64,000 nt of DNA from Halobacillus salinus (GCF_004684905.1 NZ_SRJC01000001.1:62001-126000); one strand, 5' to 3'. Positions 47,493-56,231 are shown, counted from the stretch's first letter. Made by a program: numbers and translations. Notes: generated by a model from the letters alone, not told the origin.

Positions 47493-48362
47493 ATGGATAA
47501 TTTGAAAAATATGAACGACGCCATCGACTATATCGAGGAGAACTTGTCAGGCGATATCGACACGGATGACGTGATGCGGATCGCACAGTGTTCGGAATAC
47601 CACTTCAGGAGGATGTTCTCCTTCCTCGCCGGCATCACGCTGTCGGAGTATATCCGCAGGAGGCGGCTGACGCTCGCTGCGTTCGAGCTGAAGGGGGAGG
47701 AGAAGGTTATCGATGTCGCGATGAAGTACGGATACAACTCCCCCGACGCCTTTGCAAGGGCGTTCCAGCAACTGCACGGCATCACCCCTTCCGAAGTGAA
47801 GCGTGGCGTTCATTCGCTGAAAGCCTATCCGAAGATGTCCTTCCGGTTATCTATCGAAGGAGGCAATGAAATGAACTATCGAATCGTAGAGAAAGAGGCC
47901 TTTTCCATCATCGGCTTGAAGAAAAGGGTGCCGATCATCTTCAACGGGGTGAACCCGGAGATCGCGGCGATGTGGAAGTCCTTGGACGAACAGAAGATCA
48001 ACGACTTGAAGAGTCTATCCGACATCGAGCCGTCCGGCTTGATCAGTGCATCGACGAACTTCTCAGAAGGCAGGTTCCAGGAAGAAGGGGAGCTGGATCA
48101 CTATATCGGCGTCGCGTCGACGAAGGAGTGTCCGGAGTCCTTCAGCAAGTTGGACGTGGAAGCATCGACATGGGCGGTGTTCGAAGCGGTCGGCCCGTTC
48201 CCGGAAACGCTCCAGGACGTATGGGGACGGATCTATTCCGAATGGTTCCCGTCTTCCACCTATGAACAGGTGAATGGCCCGGAGATCCTTTGGAACGAAC
48301 AGAAAGACACGAGCGCACAAGATTTCCGCAGCGAAATCTGGATACCTGTTTTGAAAAAGTGA
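47493..48362 (+). CDS. AraC-family regulator with GyrI-like effector domain
   Basis: A 289-residue Rob/SoxS-type regulator. ATG 47493 is placed 9 bases after GGGAGG; the longer frame lacks a site. The N-terminal 100 residues hold two helix-turn-helices ([20 protein letters not shown] and [18 protein letters not shown]). From about 125 is a GyrI-like/effector-binding domain ([16 protein letters not shown]). Such proteins respond to small organic ligands and often control efflux or stress genes. It has its own terminator. Confidence 0.85.
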   Translation: MDNLKNMNDAIDYIEENLSGDIDTDDVMRIAQCSEYHFRRMFSFLAGITLSEYIRRRRLTLAAFELKGEEKVIDVAMKYGYNSPDAFARAFQQLHGITPSEVKRGVHSLKAYPKMSFRLSIEGGNEMNYRIVEKEAFSIIGLKKRVPIIFNGVNPEIAAMWKSLDEQKINDLKSLSDIEPSGLISASTNFSEGRFQEEGELDHYIGVASTKECPESFSKLDVEASTWAVFEAVGPFPETLQDVWGRIYSEWFPSSTYEQVNGPEILWNEQKDTSAQDFRSEIWIPVLKK

Positions 48363-48370
48363 ACTTTTTA

Positions 48371-48401
48371 AGAAGAGCTGCTGCGGCGGCTCTTCTTTTT
48401 T
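48371..48401 (+). terminator. Rho-independent terminator after AraC gene
   Basis: AGAAGAGCTGC pairs with GCGGCTCTTCT, followed by TTTTTT. Confidence 0.75.
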
Positions 48402-48489
48402 CTGAGGACAAATTTAGTGTCGTGGAAAAGCCTTATTTGTTAAGATGAACATACATTGTAAGAAGGAAAATGATGGAGGGGGAAGCTAC

Positions 48490-49584
48490 ATGAGTAAAAT
48501 CAAAGTCGGTCTATTGTTCGGAGGCAAGTCGTCCGAGCACGAAGTATCCTTGCAATCAGCCAAGAACATCATGGAAGCCATCGACCACGATACATACGAT
48601 GTCACGCTGGTCGGTATCGATAAACAGGGGAACTGGCACCTCAACAACAATACCGGTTACCTGATCAACGAAGACGACCCGAAGCTCGTCGAACTCAACA
48701 AGACGGATCAGAACATCGCGGTAGTGCCGGGGCGGGAGAAGGACCAGATCCTGAACATCAACAGCTCGGAAGCATTGGATCAGTTGGACGTCATCTTCCC
48801 GATCCTGCACGGTCCGCTCGGAGAGGACGGAAGTGTCCAGGGTATGCTCCGGATGGCGAACATCCCGTACGTCGGTCCGAACGTATTGAGTTCTGCCGTC
48901 TGCATGGATAAAGACATCACGAAGAAGCTCCTGCAGGCATCCGGATTCGAAGTGGCGAACTGGATTACGGTGAAAAAAGCGAAGAAGCATCCTTCTTTCG
49001 ATGAGGTCAGTGAGAAGCTCGGGACACCATTCTTCATCAAGCCTGCCAACCAAGGTTCTTCGGTCGGCGTCAGCAAAGTGAAGACGGAACAGGAATATGT
49101 GGAAGGACTCAAGCAGGCGCTTTTGTATGACCACAAAGTGCTGCTTGAGGAGACGGTCGTCGGCAGAGAGGTAGAATGTGCTGTGCTCGGCAACGATAAT
49201 CCGGAAGCATCCCTGCCAGGGGAGATCCTGCCGAACGGGGACTTCTATTCCTATGAAACGAAGTACATCGATGAAAACGGTGCGGTGCTGAAGATCCCGG
49301 CCGACCTGAGTGACGAATGGGAGAAGAACGTCCAGGAACAGTCGATAAAAGCGTTCGAGGTTCTGGAATGCCAAGGCTTGGCGCGGGTGGACTTTTTCAT
49401 GAAGGAAGACGGCAGCCTCGTCATCAACGAGGTCAACACGCTGCCCGGCTTCACGAAGATCAGTATGTATCCGAAGCTGTGGGAAGTGAGCGGCATCCCG
49501 TATCCGAAACTGATCGAGAAGTTGATCGGTCTTGCGATGGATCGTCATAAAGAGGATATGATGCTTAAGAACTCGGTCGACTGA
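48490..49584 (+). CDS. ddl: D-alanine--D-alanine ligase
   Basis: A 364-residue ATP-grasp ligase joining two D-Ala for peptidoglycan precursors in the cytoplasm. It has the N-terminal LLFGGKSSEHEVSLQSAKN, the ATP-binding FFIKPANQGSSVGVSKV near 180, and the metal site LVINEVNTLPGFTKISMYP near 315. ATG 48490 follows GGAGGGGG; the frame extends upstream to 48445 without a ribosome site. Length and motifs are normal. It is a monocistronic unit or is followed loosely by the monooxygenase-like gene. Confidence 0.95.
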   Translation: MSKIKVGLLFGGKSSEHEVSLQSAKNIMEAIDHDTYDVTLVGIDKQGNWHLNNNTGYLINEDDPKLVELNKTDQNIAVVPGREKDQILNINSSEALDQLDVIFPILHGPLGEDGSVQGMLRMANIPYVGPNVLSSAVCMDKDITKKLLQASGFEVANWITVKKAKKHPSFDEVSEKLGTPFFIKPANQGSSVGVSKVKTEQEYVEGLKQALLYDHKVLLEETVVGREVECAVLGNDNPEASLPGEILPNGDFYSYETKYIDENGAVLKIPADLSDEWEKNVQEQSIKAFEVLECQGLARVDFFMKEDGSLVINEVNTLPGFTKISMYPKLWEVSGIPYPKLIEKLIGLAMDRHKEDMMLKNSVD

Positions 49585-49655
49585 GGAGTAAGCAGGTCGA
49601 ATCAGCATGGGTGTCGAAGATAGGGAATGGTGGGAAAAAATGGAGGAGTGTCTGA

Positions 49656-49973
49656 ATGAGCAAATTCAGTCTGTTCGGCAAGTTCACGGTACAAGAAGGC
49701 GAACGCGGAACATTGGTGGATATCCTGTTGGAAGCGGCAGAATCGATGGAGAAGGTCGAAGAATGCGAGGTTTATCTCGTGAATGTATCGGAACAGGAGC
49801 CGGATGCGGTCTATGTCTATGAAGTGTGGAGCAGTGAGGATGCCCATCAAGCCTCCTTATCAATCGAAGCTACGCAGACGTTGATCCGACGCGCCAAACC
49901 GATCATAACGGGAATGGAGCGGCTCAACACCTTGCAGGCTATCGGCGGCAAAGGTGTACTGCATCGGTCTTAA
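49656..49973 (+). CDS. Antibiotic biosynthesis monooxygenase-like (ABM) protein
   Basis: A 105-residue ferredoxin-fold protein of the ABM/quinol monooxygenase family. The pattern is FTVQEGERGTLVDILLEAAE, then CEVYLVNVSEQEPDAVYVYE, then VWSSEDAHQASLS, which is the family's usual order. Such dimers oxidise quinols or bind small aromatics; the exact role is unknown. GGAGGAG precedes the ATG and a terminator follows 7 bases after the stop. Confidence 0.82.
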   Translation: MSKFSLFGKFTVQEGERGTLVDILLEAAESMEKVEECEVYLVNVSEQEPDAVYVYEVWSSEDAHQASLSIEATQTLIRRAKPIITGMERLNTLQAIGGKGVLHRS

Positions 49974-49980
49974 GTAAGGA

Positions 49981-50013
49981 AGCGGTTGTCTGCTCGGGGC
50001 AATCGCTTTTTTT
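49981..50013 (+). terminator. Rho-independent terminator
   Basis: AGCGGTTGTC pairs with GGCAATCGCT (one G-U and one mismatch), followed by TTTTTTT. It also faces the 3' end of the minus-strand 58-residue gene. Confidence 0.75.
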
Positions 50014-50030
50014 CAAGAAAAGCTATGAAT

Positions 50031-50207
50031 CTATTCTGGATCCTTTTCTTTCCTGAAAAACACTTGCCAATACCCGACCAGCGTGACGGATGAGAGGATA
50101 GGGATTCTCCATTCCGGTTCGGAAGGGATGAAGAAACTCAAGAGCCAATATATCAAACAGACCATGACCGGTACATAGATGATTTTGAAAACGACATTGT
50201 CTCTCAC
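50031..50207 (-). CDS. Small membrane protein, 58 residues
   Basis: GTG 50207 lies behind a near-perfect ribosome site, AGGAGGTGATTCC, which makes a real gene likely. The peptide has two hydrophobic helices, KIIYVPVMVCLIYWLLSFFI and a second near residues 36-50 (ILSSVTLVGYWQVFF), with a charged KEKDPE end. No family recognised. Confidence 0.6.
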   Translation of the reverse strand: MRDNVVFKIIYVPVMVCLIYWLLSFFIPSEPEWRIPILSSVTLVGYWQVFFRKEKDPE

Positions 50208-50293
50208 GGAATCACCTCCTGTATGTACGGAATACCTTGTTTACATTTATTTCAAACGCTTCTGATTAAGTAGTTAGGAAACATACCCAAACA

Positions 50294-50323
50294 AAAAATG
50301 ACCCCAGATCTTTATGGAGTCAT
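50294..50323 (-). terminator. Rho-independent terminator, minus strand
   Basis: On the minus strand ATGACTCC pairs with GGGGTCAT (one G-U pair), then TTTTTTG. It lies 12 bases after the stop of the Spo0E-like gene, supporting that gene. Confidence 0.65.
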
Positions 50324-50334
50324 ACAGAACTTAT

Positions 50335-50487
50335 TCAATAGATTAATTTGTCTAGTTGATTCAATAGCTCATCCAACTCTTGGGAAATTTTCACTAACTC
50401 ACCGTATTCCACGGCGTTATTGTAAGCTGTGTACATTTCTGTTCTAACCGTTTCTATCTGTTTTTGTAGGCAGTCTACTGTAGGCAG
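50335..50487 (-). CDS. Spo0E-like aspartyl-phosphate phosphatase, probable CTG start
   Basis: A 50-residue helical-hairpin protein. It has an amphipathic first helix (CLQKQIETVRTEMYTAYNNA) and then the family hallmark, ISQELDELLNQLD, matching SxxLDxL of Spo0E/YisI/YnzD phosphatases that dephosphorylate Spo0A~P and delay sporulation. No in-frame ATG lies at the N terminus; GAGAGGAG sits 7 bases before CTG 50487, the best-placed start. An internal ATG at 50448 would remove most of the first helix. Confidence 0.7.
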   Translation of the reverse strand: MPTVDCLQKQIETVRTEMYTAYNNAVEYGELVKISQELDELLNQLDKLIY

Positions 50488-50693
50488 ATGAATTCTCCTC
50501 TCATCTAAAAACAATTACTATAGGAAATATCGACACTAATCTAGTAATTCTAAAGACCAGAGTACTAATTAGATGGTAACGGTTTTCTTGAATACCTACT
50601 ACCCTATATCTTGTGACGGGAAACAGTATCTGTCGATTATTAGATAATTGCACTTTTACTTATAATAAAGAAATTCATTGAAAGGTTGTCCGT

Positions 50694-51182
50694 ATGGTTA
50701 TCCGGTTCTTATTGCTGTCTCTCTTTCTAGTTACCATATCAGGCTGTGCAAACCCAGGCGACGATTCTATCTCTCTATCATCCATGATGGAAGAGGAGAA
50801 TCCGATAGGTAGTGTAGAGATAAGGGACGATCAACAGGTTATTAATATGAATGAAGAAGCCAAGACAAGCAAACAAGGAAAAATAGACGAATTCAAGTCG
50901 ATGATTGCTGACATCGAACTGAAGAGGGTAAAGAAGTCCGATATTAGCGAAGTGGGTAAGGAATACGCGAAGGAAGGTAGTTTGTTGAAGATTTTCATCG
51001 ATGATGAAGAGAATAAGGATGATGATCTAGTGATGGATTTGGCAGGAGACGGTGGAGGTCTGGTTGTCAGTTTTGAGGATGGTGGGGCATCTCAGGATGT
51101 CTATGAAATCCAAAATGGGGATGCTGGTTTATATGAAGAAGTCCATGATTTTTATGAATCCATTTCTGAAGAGAAGAACTGA
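50694..51182 (+). CDS. Putative lipoprotein
   Basis: A 162-residue protein with a signal peptide and lipobox (LVTISGC, Cys18). The mature part is acidic and helix-rich near residues 45-75 (KQGKIDEFKSMIADIELKRV) and has repeated DD/EE clusters. No domain recognised. ATG 50694 follows GAAAGG. The gap before it (50488-50693) holds only its AT-rich leader. Confidence 0.6.
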   Translation: MVIRFLLLSLFLVTISGCANPGDDSISLSSMMEEENPIGSVEIRDDQQVINMNEEAKTSKQGKIDEFKSMIADIELKRVKKSDISEVGKEYAKEGSLLKIFIDDEENKDDDLVMDLAGDGGGLVVSFEDGGASQDVYEIQNGDAGLYEEVHDFYESISEEKN

Positions 51183-51243
51183 GGACGACGGGGTGACATG
51201 TTTTAGATGAACGTACATTTTTTTCTTACCTGGGAGGGTTACG

Positions 51244-52257
51244 ATGACGGATATTTATGTGAACGTCCTTCAGTTGAGGGACACCGCTTTTGAAGTTGGC
51301 TTCAAGACAGGAAAGGAAATAGAGAACCAATCGATACTGAAAACGTTCGAAGCGATAACGAAACCTGAAATCGATCATGATGAAATGAAGTCTATTTATT
51401 CTTCGTTCGCTCCACATCTGTTGGAAGAGTTGGACGGCTTGGCGCATAGTCTGGATATACCTTCTCACAAAGCGGCAGCCATGTTTAGTGGATATGATGT
51501 GCCGAGAACAGAAGCTATGGGGTGCTCCGCTCTTCTAACAGAAGATTACTACGTCAGGAACTACGATTTCTCCCCAGCCTTATATGACGGACTTTTCAGT
51601 TTGGTACAACCTGAAAAGGCATTCGCTTCAGTAGGATATAACCTGCAGATCATCGGCAGACATGACGGAGTGAACGAACATGGTTTGGTGATGGGATTGC
51701 ATTTTGTGAGCAATGAAGGGTACAGGAAAGGATTATCCCCATGGACCTCTATTCGCATGGTGCTGGACACATGTGCCACAGTGGACGATGCGGTATCTAT
51801 GTTGAAAGAAATCCCTCACTCTGCATGCTATAACTTCTCGCTGGGAGACAGTCAGGGAAATATGGCTGTGGTGGAAGCTTCTCCAGATCAAGTCGTGGTT
51901 AGGCGTGATGGCACTTTAACCTGTGTGAACCACTTCCAAGAGGAACAGCTCAAAGATAAAAATAGGGAGTCCATCCATGGCTCGTTAAAACGCAATGACT
52001 ATTTACATAAGCTGAAGGACGAACATCTCACTCAAACAGAGGCATTCAACAACTTCAAGAGCAAGGAGTCTCCTATGTTTTTCACCGACTATAATGATCT
52101 ATTCGGGACGCTCCACACCTTTTCTTATTCCTATCGGGATGCAAAGATTCTGACCACCATAGCACAAAGCGGTCAGGATTTAGAGGTCGATTTCAAAGAA
52201 TGGGTTGGTGGGAAGGATATAGCCGTTCAGAGAATGAATGGCATAATAGAGGGATAA
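51244..52257 (+). CDS. C45-family autoproteolytic acyltransferase/hydrolase
   Basis: A 337-residue N-terminal-nucleophile hydrolase resembling the peptidase C45/acyl-CoA:6-APA acyltransferase and choloylglycine hydrolase group. The likely nucleophile is Cys94 in EAMGCSALL, exposed by self-cleavage before it; YYVRNYDFSPALY follows, as in the family. NEHGLVMGLHF near 145 and YNFSLGDSQGNMAVVE near 200 are typical strands. The substrate is unknown. GGGAGGGTTACG precedes ATG and a terminator follows. Confidence 0.8.
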   Translation: MTDIYVNVLQLRDTAFEVGFKTGKEIENQSILKTFEAITKPEIDHDEMKSIYSSFAPHLLEELDGLAHSLDIPSHKAAAMFSGYDVPRTEAMGCSALLTEDYYVRNYDFSPALYDGLFSLVQPEKAFASVGYNLQIIGRHDGVNEHGLVMGLHFVSNEGYRKGLSPWTSIRMVLDTCATVDDAVSMLKEIPHSACYNFSLGDSQGNMAVVEASPDQVVVRRDGTLTCVNHFQEEQLKDKNRESIHGSLKRNDYLHKLKDEHLTQTEAFNNFKSKESPMFFTDYNDLFGTLHTFSYSYRDAKILTTIAQSGQDLEVDFKEWVGGKDIAVQRMNGIIEG

Positions 52258-52274
52258 TGGGTCCGGAAAATTTA

Positions 52275-52316
52275 AAGACACGCTGCCCAAAAAATCGGTA
52301 GCGTGTCTTTGTTCTT
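52275..52316. terminator. Rho-independent terminator between convergent genes
   Basis: AAGACACGCT pairs with AGCGTGTCTT, followed by TGTTCTTTT. It lies between the acyltransferase (+) and the FtsW-like gene (-). Confidence 0.75.
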
Positions 52317-52338
52317 TTGTACATATAATATAGGCTGT

Positions 52339-53595
52339 TCAACTGTATGCCACAGACTGTTCGACTGTATCGCGTCTTCTGTAGATGCTCAACAATAACC
52401 CGACAGCAATCATTTCGAGTAGTATATGGGAGCCGCCGTAACTCATGAAAGGCATGGCTGCGCCAGGCACCGCTGATACACCGAAGTTCATGAGGATGTT
52501 CAGGATGAACTGAACAGAGAACGTCGCTGCCAGACCGATCGTGAGAAGTCGACCATATGAGTAGGTCATGTTCCTACCCGTACTGATGACCCTCCAAATG
52601 AACGAGGCAATCAACGCGAACACGATGATGGCGGACATCCAACCGAATGTGTAAAGGGTGTACGAAAAGATGAAATCGGTATGGACTTCCGACATGAGTC
52701 CGGGAGTGGACTTTATAGCACTTCCTATGAAGTTCGCATCTCCCAAAGTCAAACCAGCATACGTGCTAGGTAGGGCAGACGGATCTGCTTGGACGAAAAG
52801 ACGTACCATCGGCAAAATGGATAGGGGTACAGTAACAGCTAAGACCTGCTTGATGCTGGCGCTGGAGACGGACATCATGGCAACGGATACAATCAAGCTG
52901 ATGAATGTGGCAGCCACTGCCCCGGTCGTAGATAGTAAAAGGATCGGTACAGCAAGAAGACCTGCTCCAAGCCAGGACTTTCTGGTATCTCTCCAATTCC
53001 ATGAATGGAAGATTCCCGCAAAGGCTACGACCAAGAGGTATGGAGTGATTTCCGTGAAATTAATGAAGGCAAAGCCGATATTCAAATACGGGATGCCATC
53101 GACCCGGACCCCGAGCAAGACGGTCAAGGAAAGAACGAGTAATATACCTGCATAAATGGGCGTCGAGTACTTTGCCAGTTTTCTATAATCCAATTGGAAC
53201 ACGACCAGCATGAGCAGAAGGCCGGCTAAGTAGAATACTAGACTCTTATGAAATAACTTCATCTCATGAAGCGCTGTGATGGACGAATGGAATTGCAAGT
53301 AGTACATAACGAGAAGGCCGACGAGAGAAACCGCGAGAACCGGGAGGATGGTTTGTACATCCAACGGCGCTTTATGCGTCTTGTTCAACTGCTTCCCTAA
53401 TACCTTCTCATCACCTATATGCGCCAAAGCTTCATGGACAGCCTCTTCTTCAGACAGCCCCCTGCGCATGGCGTCCTCTTTCAGTTCCTGAAGATGATCG
53501 CCTATCTCGAGCTTGATGTTATCATGCACATCCTTATTCTTGATCCGCTTGCACAACTTATCCACATATACCTCGAACTTCTTATCTATTCCCAT
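52339..53595 (-). CDS. FtsW/RodA/SpoVE-family protein with N-terminal permease-prefix domain
   Basis: A 418-residue membrane protein. ATG 53595 overlaps the PadR stop; an upstream frame extension has no ribosome site. Residues 1-75 form a cytoplasmic helical prefix (YVDKLCKRIKNKDVHDNIKL, EEAVHEALAHIGD), a module shared by proteins paired with PadR regulators. Then come about ten membrane helices with SEDS signatures near the end (MPFMSYGGSHILLEMIAVGL). SEDS proteins polymerise peptidoglycan glycan strands; this PadR-linked subgroup is less studied than FtsW, RodA or SpoVE and may act under envelope stress. Confidence 0.82.
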   Translation of the reverse strand: MGIDKKFEVYVDKLCKRIKNKDVHDNIKLEIGDHLQELKEDAMRRGLSEEEAVHEALAHIGDEKVLGKQLNKTHKAPLDVQTILPVLAVSLVGLLVMYYLQFHSSITALHEMKLFHKSLVFYLAGLLLMLVVFQLDYRKLAKYSTPIYAGILLVLSLTVLLGVRVDGIPYLNIGFAFINFTEITPYLLVVAFAGIFHSWNWRDTRKSWLGAGLLAVPILLLSTTGAVAATFISLIVSVAMMSVSSASIKQVLAVTVPLSILPMVRLFVQADPSALPSTYAGLTLGDANFIGSAIKSTPGLMSEVHTDFIFSYTLYTFGWMSAIIVFALIASFIWRVISTGRNMTYSYGRLLTIGLAATFSVQFILNILMNFGVSAVPGAAMPFMSYGGSHILLEMIAVGLLLSIYRRRDTVEQSVAYS

Positions 53596-53930
53596 ACGCT
53601 TTTCTCTCCATGGAGCACTTGATCCACTGCATCTTTGAACACGGACCATTCCTCTTTTTTCTCTTGGATGTGCTCTCTGCCTGCATCATTCAACTTGTAA
53701 TATTTCCTCTTTCTCTTACCGGTGCCTTCCCCCCAGAAGGAGACGATCAGCCCTTTTTTCTCGAGCGTGTGAAGGATAGGGTAGATCGTCCCTTCCTTGA
53801 AACTGAAAATACCGTCAGACTTCACTTCCAGTTCCTTGATGATTTCATAGCCATACCTTGGCTTCGTGTCCAGCAGGCTTAAGATCAGCGTGGTGGTACT
53901 GCCTTTAAGCAGCTCTTTACTAACTTTCAT
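53586..53930 (-). CDS. PadR-family transcriptional regulator
   Basis: A 114-residue winged-helix repressor: LLKGSTTTLILSLLDTKPRYGYEIIKEL, then FSFKEGTIYPILHTLEKKG, and a helical dimerisation tail. It overlaps the FtsW-like gene by 10 bases and is first in the operon. The operator-like repeats in front of it suggest that it controls itself and the SEDS gene. Confidence 0.9.
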   Translation of the reverse strand: MKVSKELLKGSTTTLILSLLDTKPRYGYEIIKELEVKSDGIFSFKEGTIYPILHTLEKKGLIVSFWGEGTGKRKRKYYKLNDAGREHIQEKKEEWSVFKDAVDQVLHGEKSVWE

Positions 53931-53947
53931 AGATACCTTGCCTCCAG

Positions 53948-53972
53948 ATGCATAGTATTACAATGCATAGTA
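53948..53972. promoter_or_regulatory. Direct repeat, likely PadR operator
   Basis: ATGCATAGTA occurs at 53948-53957 and again at 53963-53972, between the promoter and the PadR start. Each copy holds the palindrome ATGCAT. Autorepression is inferred from position. Confidence 0.5.
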
Positions 53973-53983
53973 ATTGTAGGTGT

Positions 53984-54012
53984 ATTGTATCCTGACTCAC
54001 TGACCCTGTCAA
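53984..54012 (-). promoter_or_regulatory. Sigma-A promoter of padR-ftsW-like operon
   Basis: On the minus strand TTGACA (54012-54007), a 17-base spacer, and TACAAT (53989-53984): a perfect -35 and a one-mismatch -10. Confidence 0.8.
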
Positions 54013-54147
54013 TCTTGTTTAAAGAGAAGGGTTTTTAATCGAATAAAAGAGTGCTGTGAAACGGGGGGATGAGTTTGCGCAAAATACGGAGATTTGAAAT
54101 AATTGGCATGTGGATAAGTAGAACGAATCATGAAAAGAGGGTCTGGA

Positions 54148-54468
54148 ATGAATTTGAGTCATGTGAAGTTTGAAGTGTTAGTACCGGAAGAATACATCGT
54201 ACCTTTACGCAATCTATTGAATGAAAACCATGTACTGACCGTCGGGGAGTACGACCACGTGGTTTCTTACACGGAGACCAAAGGATACTGGAGACCACTG
54301 GAATCTTCAGACCCTTATGCTGGGAAAAAGAATGAAGTGGCCTACGGATCAGAGTGCAAGCTGGAATTCCAGTCCCCTTTTGAAAGAATAGAAGAGGTGA
54401 AGGGTCTGATAAAACGTATCCATCCGTATGAGGAACCAGTCATCCATGTCGTACCATTGTTAACATAA
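54148..54468 (+). CDS. NIF3/YqfO-insert-like small protein
   Basis: A 106-residue protein (ATG 54148, 6 bases after AGAGGG). It has the ferredoxin-like fold pattern of the domain inserted in Nif3/YqfO proteins and of CutA-like relatives: VKFEVLVPEEYIVPLRNLL, VGEYDHVVSYTETKGYWRPL, and a C-terminal IHPYEEPVIHVVPLL. Standalone copies have no settled function. A NIPSNAP gene follows closely. Confidence 0.7.
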   Translation: MNLSHVKFEVLVPEEYIVPLRNLLNENHVLTVGEYDHVVSYTETKGYWRPLESSDPYAGKKNEVAYGSECKLEFQSPFERIEEVKGLIKRIHPYEEPVIHVVPLLT

Positions 54469-54488
54469 TTGAAAAAGGAGAGATAACC

Positions 54489-54845
54489 GTGATTTTCCGA
54501 AGAAAAATGTACAAAGTCGCCCCGAGCATCTTGGAAGACTTCAACAAACATTTCAACGAAACGCTTCTGCCGACCCAACTGAAGTACGGTGCCCGTCTAG
54601 TGGGCAGATGGATGACGGAAGAGAAGGACGGTGTGATAGAGATTCTAGCAATCTGGCAATATGAAAGTCAGGAGGACTATCAAGTCATTGAAGGGAAAGT
54701 GAGAGGGGATGACGCTCACATTGAGCGTGTCGAGAAATGGTTTCAGAAGCTTGGCGGTCGTGACAAACTGAAAGAAGTCTTTTTGCATATCGATCAAGAT
54801 TTCATGAAGACGACGGTTCCGTTAGATAAGACCATTATCAATTGA
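54489..54845 (+). CDS. NIPSNAP-family protein
   Basis: A 118-residue alpha+beta-barrel protein of the NIPSNAP type (FRRKMYKVAPSILEDFNKHF, then ARLVGRWMTEEKDGVIEILA). GTG 54489 follows AAAAGGAGAGATAACC. Biochemical role unknown. It sits in a run of small same-strand genes with short gaps (20 bases before, 23 after), so co-transcription is likely. Confidence 0.78.
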   Translation: MIFRRKMYKVAPSILEDFNKHFNETLLPTQLKYGARLVGRWMTEEKDGVIEILAIWQYESQEDYQVIEGKVRGDDAHIERVEKWFQKLGGRDKLKEVFLHIDQDFMKTTVPLDKTIIN

Positions 54846-54868
54846 TTCCATCAAAAGGAGGAAAGTCT

Positions 54869-55273
54869 ATGTGGGAAGGCGCAGCTGCCATATGCCTGAA
54901 TGAACAAGAAGAAGTCCTTATGGTATTACAGGAAGACGATCATGGTTATAAGAGATGGTCCGTTCCGTCAGGTGGCAAAGAGACAACCGAAACCTATGAA
55001 GCTTGCTGTATCCGAGAAGTAGCAGAGGAAACAGGATATCAAGTCCGCGTGGAAGCGGAAGTCCGTCAACACGAAACGGTCATGTATGGTACCGATGTAC
55101 ATATAAGGTATTACCATGTGGAACTCATCGGTGGTGAAAAGTCATTCCAGGACCCAGATGATGAAATCCACGATATAAGGTGGCATCCCGTTTCGGAATT
55201 GGCACGTCTGGACTTTCAATTTGAAGATGAACGGGAGATTTTGAACCTCCATATCCACTCGGTTCTGAGATAG
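54869..55273 (+). CDS. Nudix hydrolase
   Basis: A 134-residue Nudix hydrolase; ATG 54869 follows AGGAGG. The Nudix box GGKETTETYEACCIREVAEE starts near residue 33 and fits Gx5Ex7REUxEExGU. It would hydrolyse a nucleoside diphosphate linked to another moiety; the substrate cannot be told. Confidence 0.9.
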   Translation: MWEGAAAICLNEQEEVLMVLQEDDHGYKRWSVPSGGKETTETYEACCIREVAEETGYQVRVEAEVRQHETVMYGTDVHIRYYHVELIGGEKSFQDPDDEIHDIRWHPVSELARLDFQFEDEREILNLHIHSVLR

Positions 55274-55317
55274 ATAGAATCGATTAGAGTAAATACTTGA
55301 AACAAGGGAGGCGTGCT

Positions 55318-55695
55318 GTGAAAAGGAAAACCGTCGCACAGATATTATTGTTGATTATAAGTGCTTTGCTGTTCACCTTCTCTATCGAACTACCTGTATT
55401 AGGCTTCAAGAAACTAGAGTTCCAACAGGAAACCTCGACCCACCAAGTAATCAGTTACAACTGGTACGGAAAAGAAGTAAAGGAGCAGCCTTTTAAAGGA
55501 GACCCCAAAGAAGCACTTAGCCTGTTTCAAAAGCAAGACAGAGTCCAAAAGATTCAAGTAGGAGTCGTAATCGCTGCACTCTTGACCCTCGCTCTATGGT
55601 GGAGTAGAGGGAAGAAACGCTATATATACGCTAGTGCCCTCGCAGTACCGATTCTGGTCATCGTAGATATCATGGTTGTACATAATTTCAGTTAG
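55318..55695 (+). CDS. Small two-helix membrane protein
   Basis: A 125-residue protein from GTG 55318 (8 bases after GGGAGG). It has an N-terminal helix (ILLLIISALLFTFSIEL), an outside loop of about 55 residues with STHQVISYNWYGKEV, and helices near residues 75-120. No family recognised. Confidence 0.6.
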   Translation: MKRKTVAQILLLIISALLFTFSIELPVLGFKKLEFQQETSTHQVISYNWYGKEVKEQPFKGDPKEALSLFQKQDRVQKIQVGVVIAALLTLALWWSRGKKRYIYASALAVPILVIVDIMVVHNFS

Positions 55696-55725
55696 AGGGT
55701 TTACCGAACACAGGAGGATTAGTTG

Positions 55726-55884
55726 ATGGACATACTCATGCCGACACTATTGATGTTTTTCCCTATCATAGTAGTTGCCTTTCTGATCAGATGGGTACGC
55801 TTGATCAAAATCAATAGTGACAAACAGGTGGAACAGAACGAAAGAATCATCGAACTGTTGGAAAAGAAGGAAAATCGACATTAA
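55726..55884 (+). CDS. Small membrane protein, 52 residues
   Basis: One N-terminal helix (LLMFFPIIVVAFLIRWVRLI) and a charged cytoplasmic tail (EQNERIIELLEKKENRH). A strong CAGGAGG site precedes ATG 55726. It lies in the small-gene run. Confidence 0.6.
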   Translation: MDILMPTLLMFFPIIVVAFLIRWVRLIKINSDKQVEQNERIIELLEKKENRH

Positions 55885-55911
55885 CCGTCGCTTCGATAAG
55901 GAGGGGAAGAG

Positions 55912-56205
55912 GTGCCGACTTGTCAAAACTGCAAGCACAAATGGTCGTGGTCCGAGACGGTGAAGCAACAATTGAAGTCGAAATATATCTGTCCCTACTG
56001 CGGACAAAGACAGCATTTGTCCGAGAAGTCCCAGTTCATGCAGGCTGTGCTCACACTCCTCACCAGTCTCGCTTTTATATTCGTTTTCACCAATATAGAA
56101 GAATCGTGGGTTTCTCTGCTAGTGTTGATCATCGTCAGTATCACCGTACTGCTTGTCACCGCACCGTTCGTAACGGAATTATCCAATGAAAAAAAGCAGC
56201 TATAA
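55912..56205 (+). CDS. CXXC-20-CXXC zinc-finger membrane protein
   Basis: A 97-residue protein (GTG 55912 behind AGGAGGGGAAGAG). An N-terminal finger with CQNC near residue 4 and CPYCGQR about 20 residues later matches the TIGR04104 CXXC-20-CXXC family. Two membrane helices follow (about 43-60 and 65-85). Function unknown. Confidence 0.75.
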   Translation: MPTCQNCKHKWSWSETVKQQLKSKYICPYCGQRQHLSEKSQFMQAVLTLLTSLAFIFVFTNIEESWVSLLVLIIVSITVLLVTAPFVTELSNEKKQL

Positions 56206-56231
56206 TTGCTCATCAGGGGAGGTGCAAAGAA

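Noticed and set aside
48556-49608. Minus-strand frame of 350 codons opposite ddl
   Set aside because: The plus strand encodes a complete, family-typical D-Ala-D-Ala ligase; the antisense frame is a codon-bias artefact.
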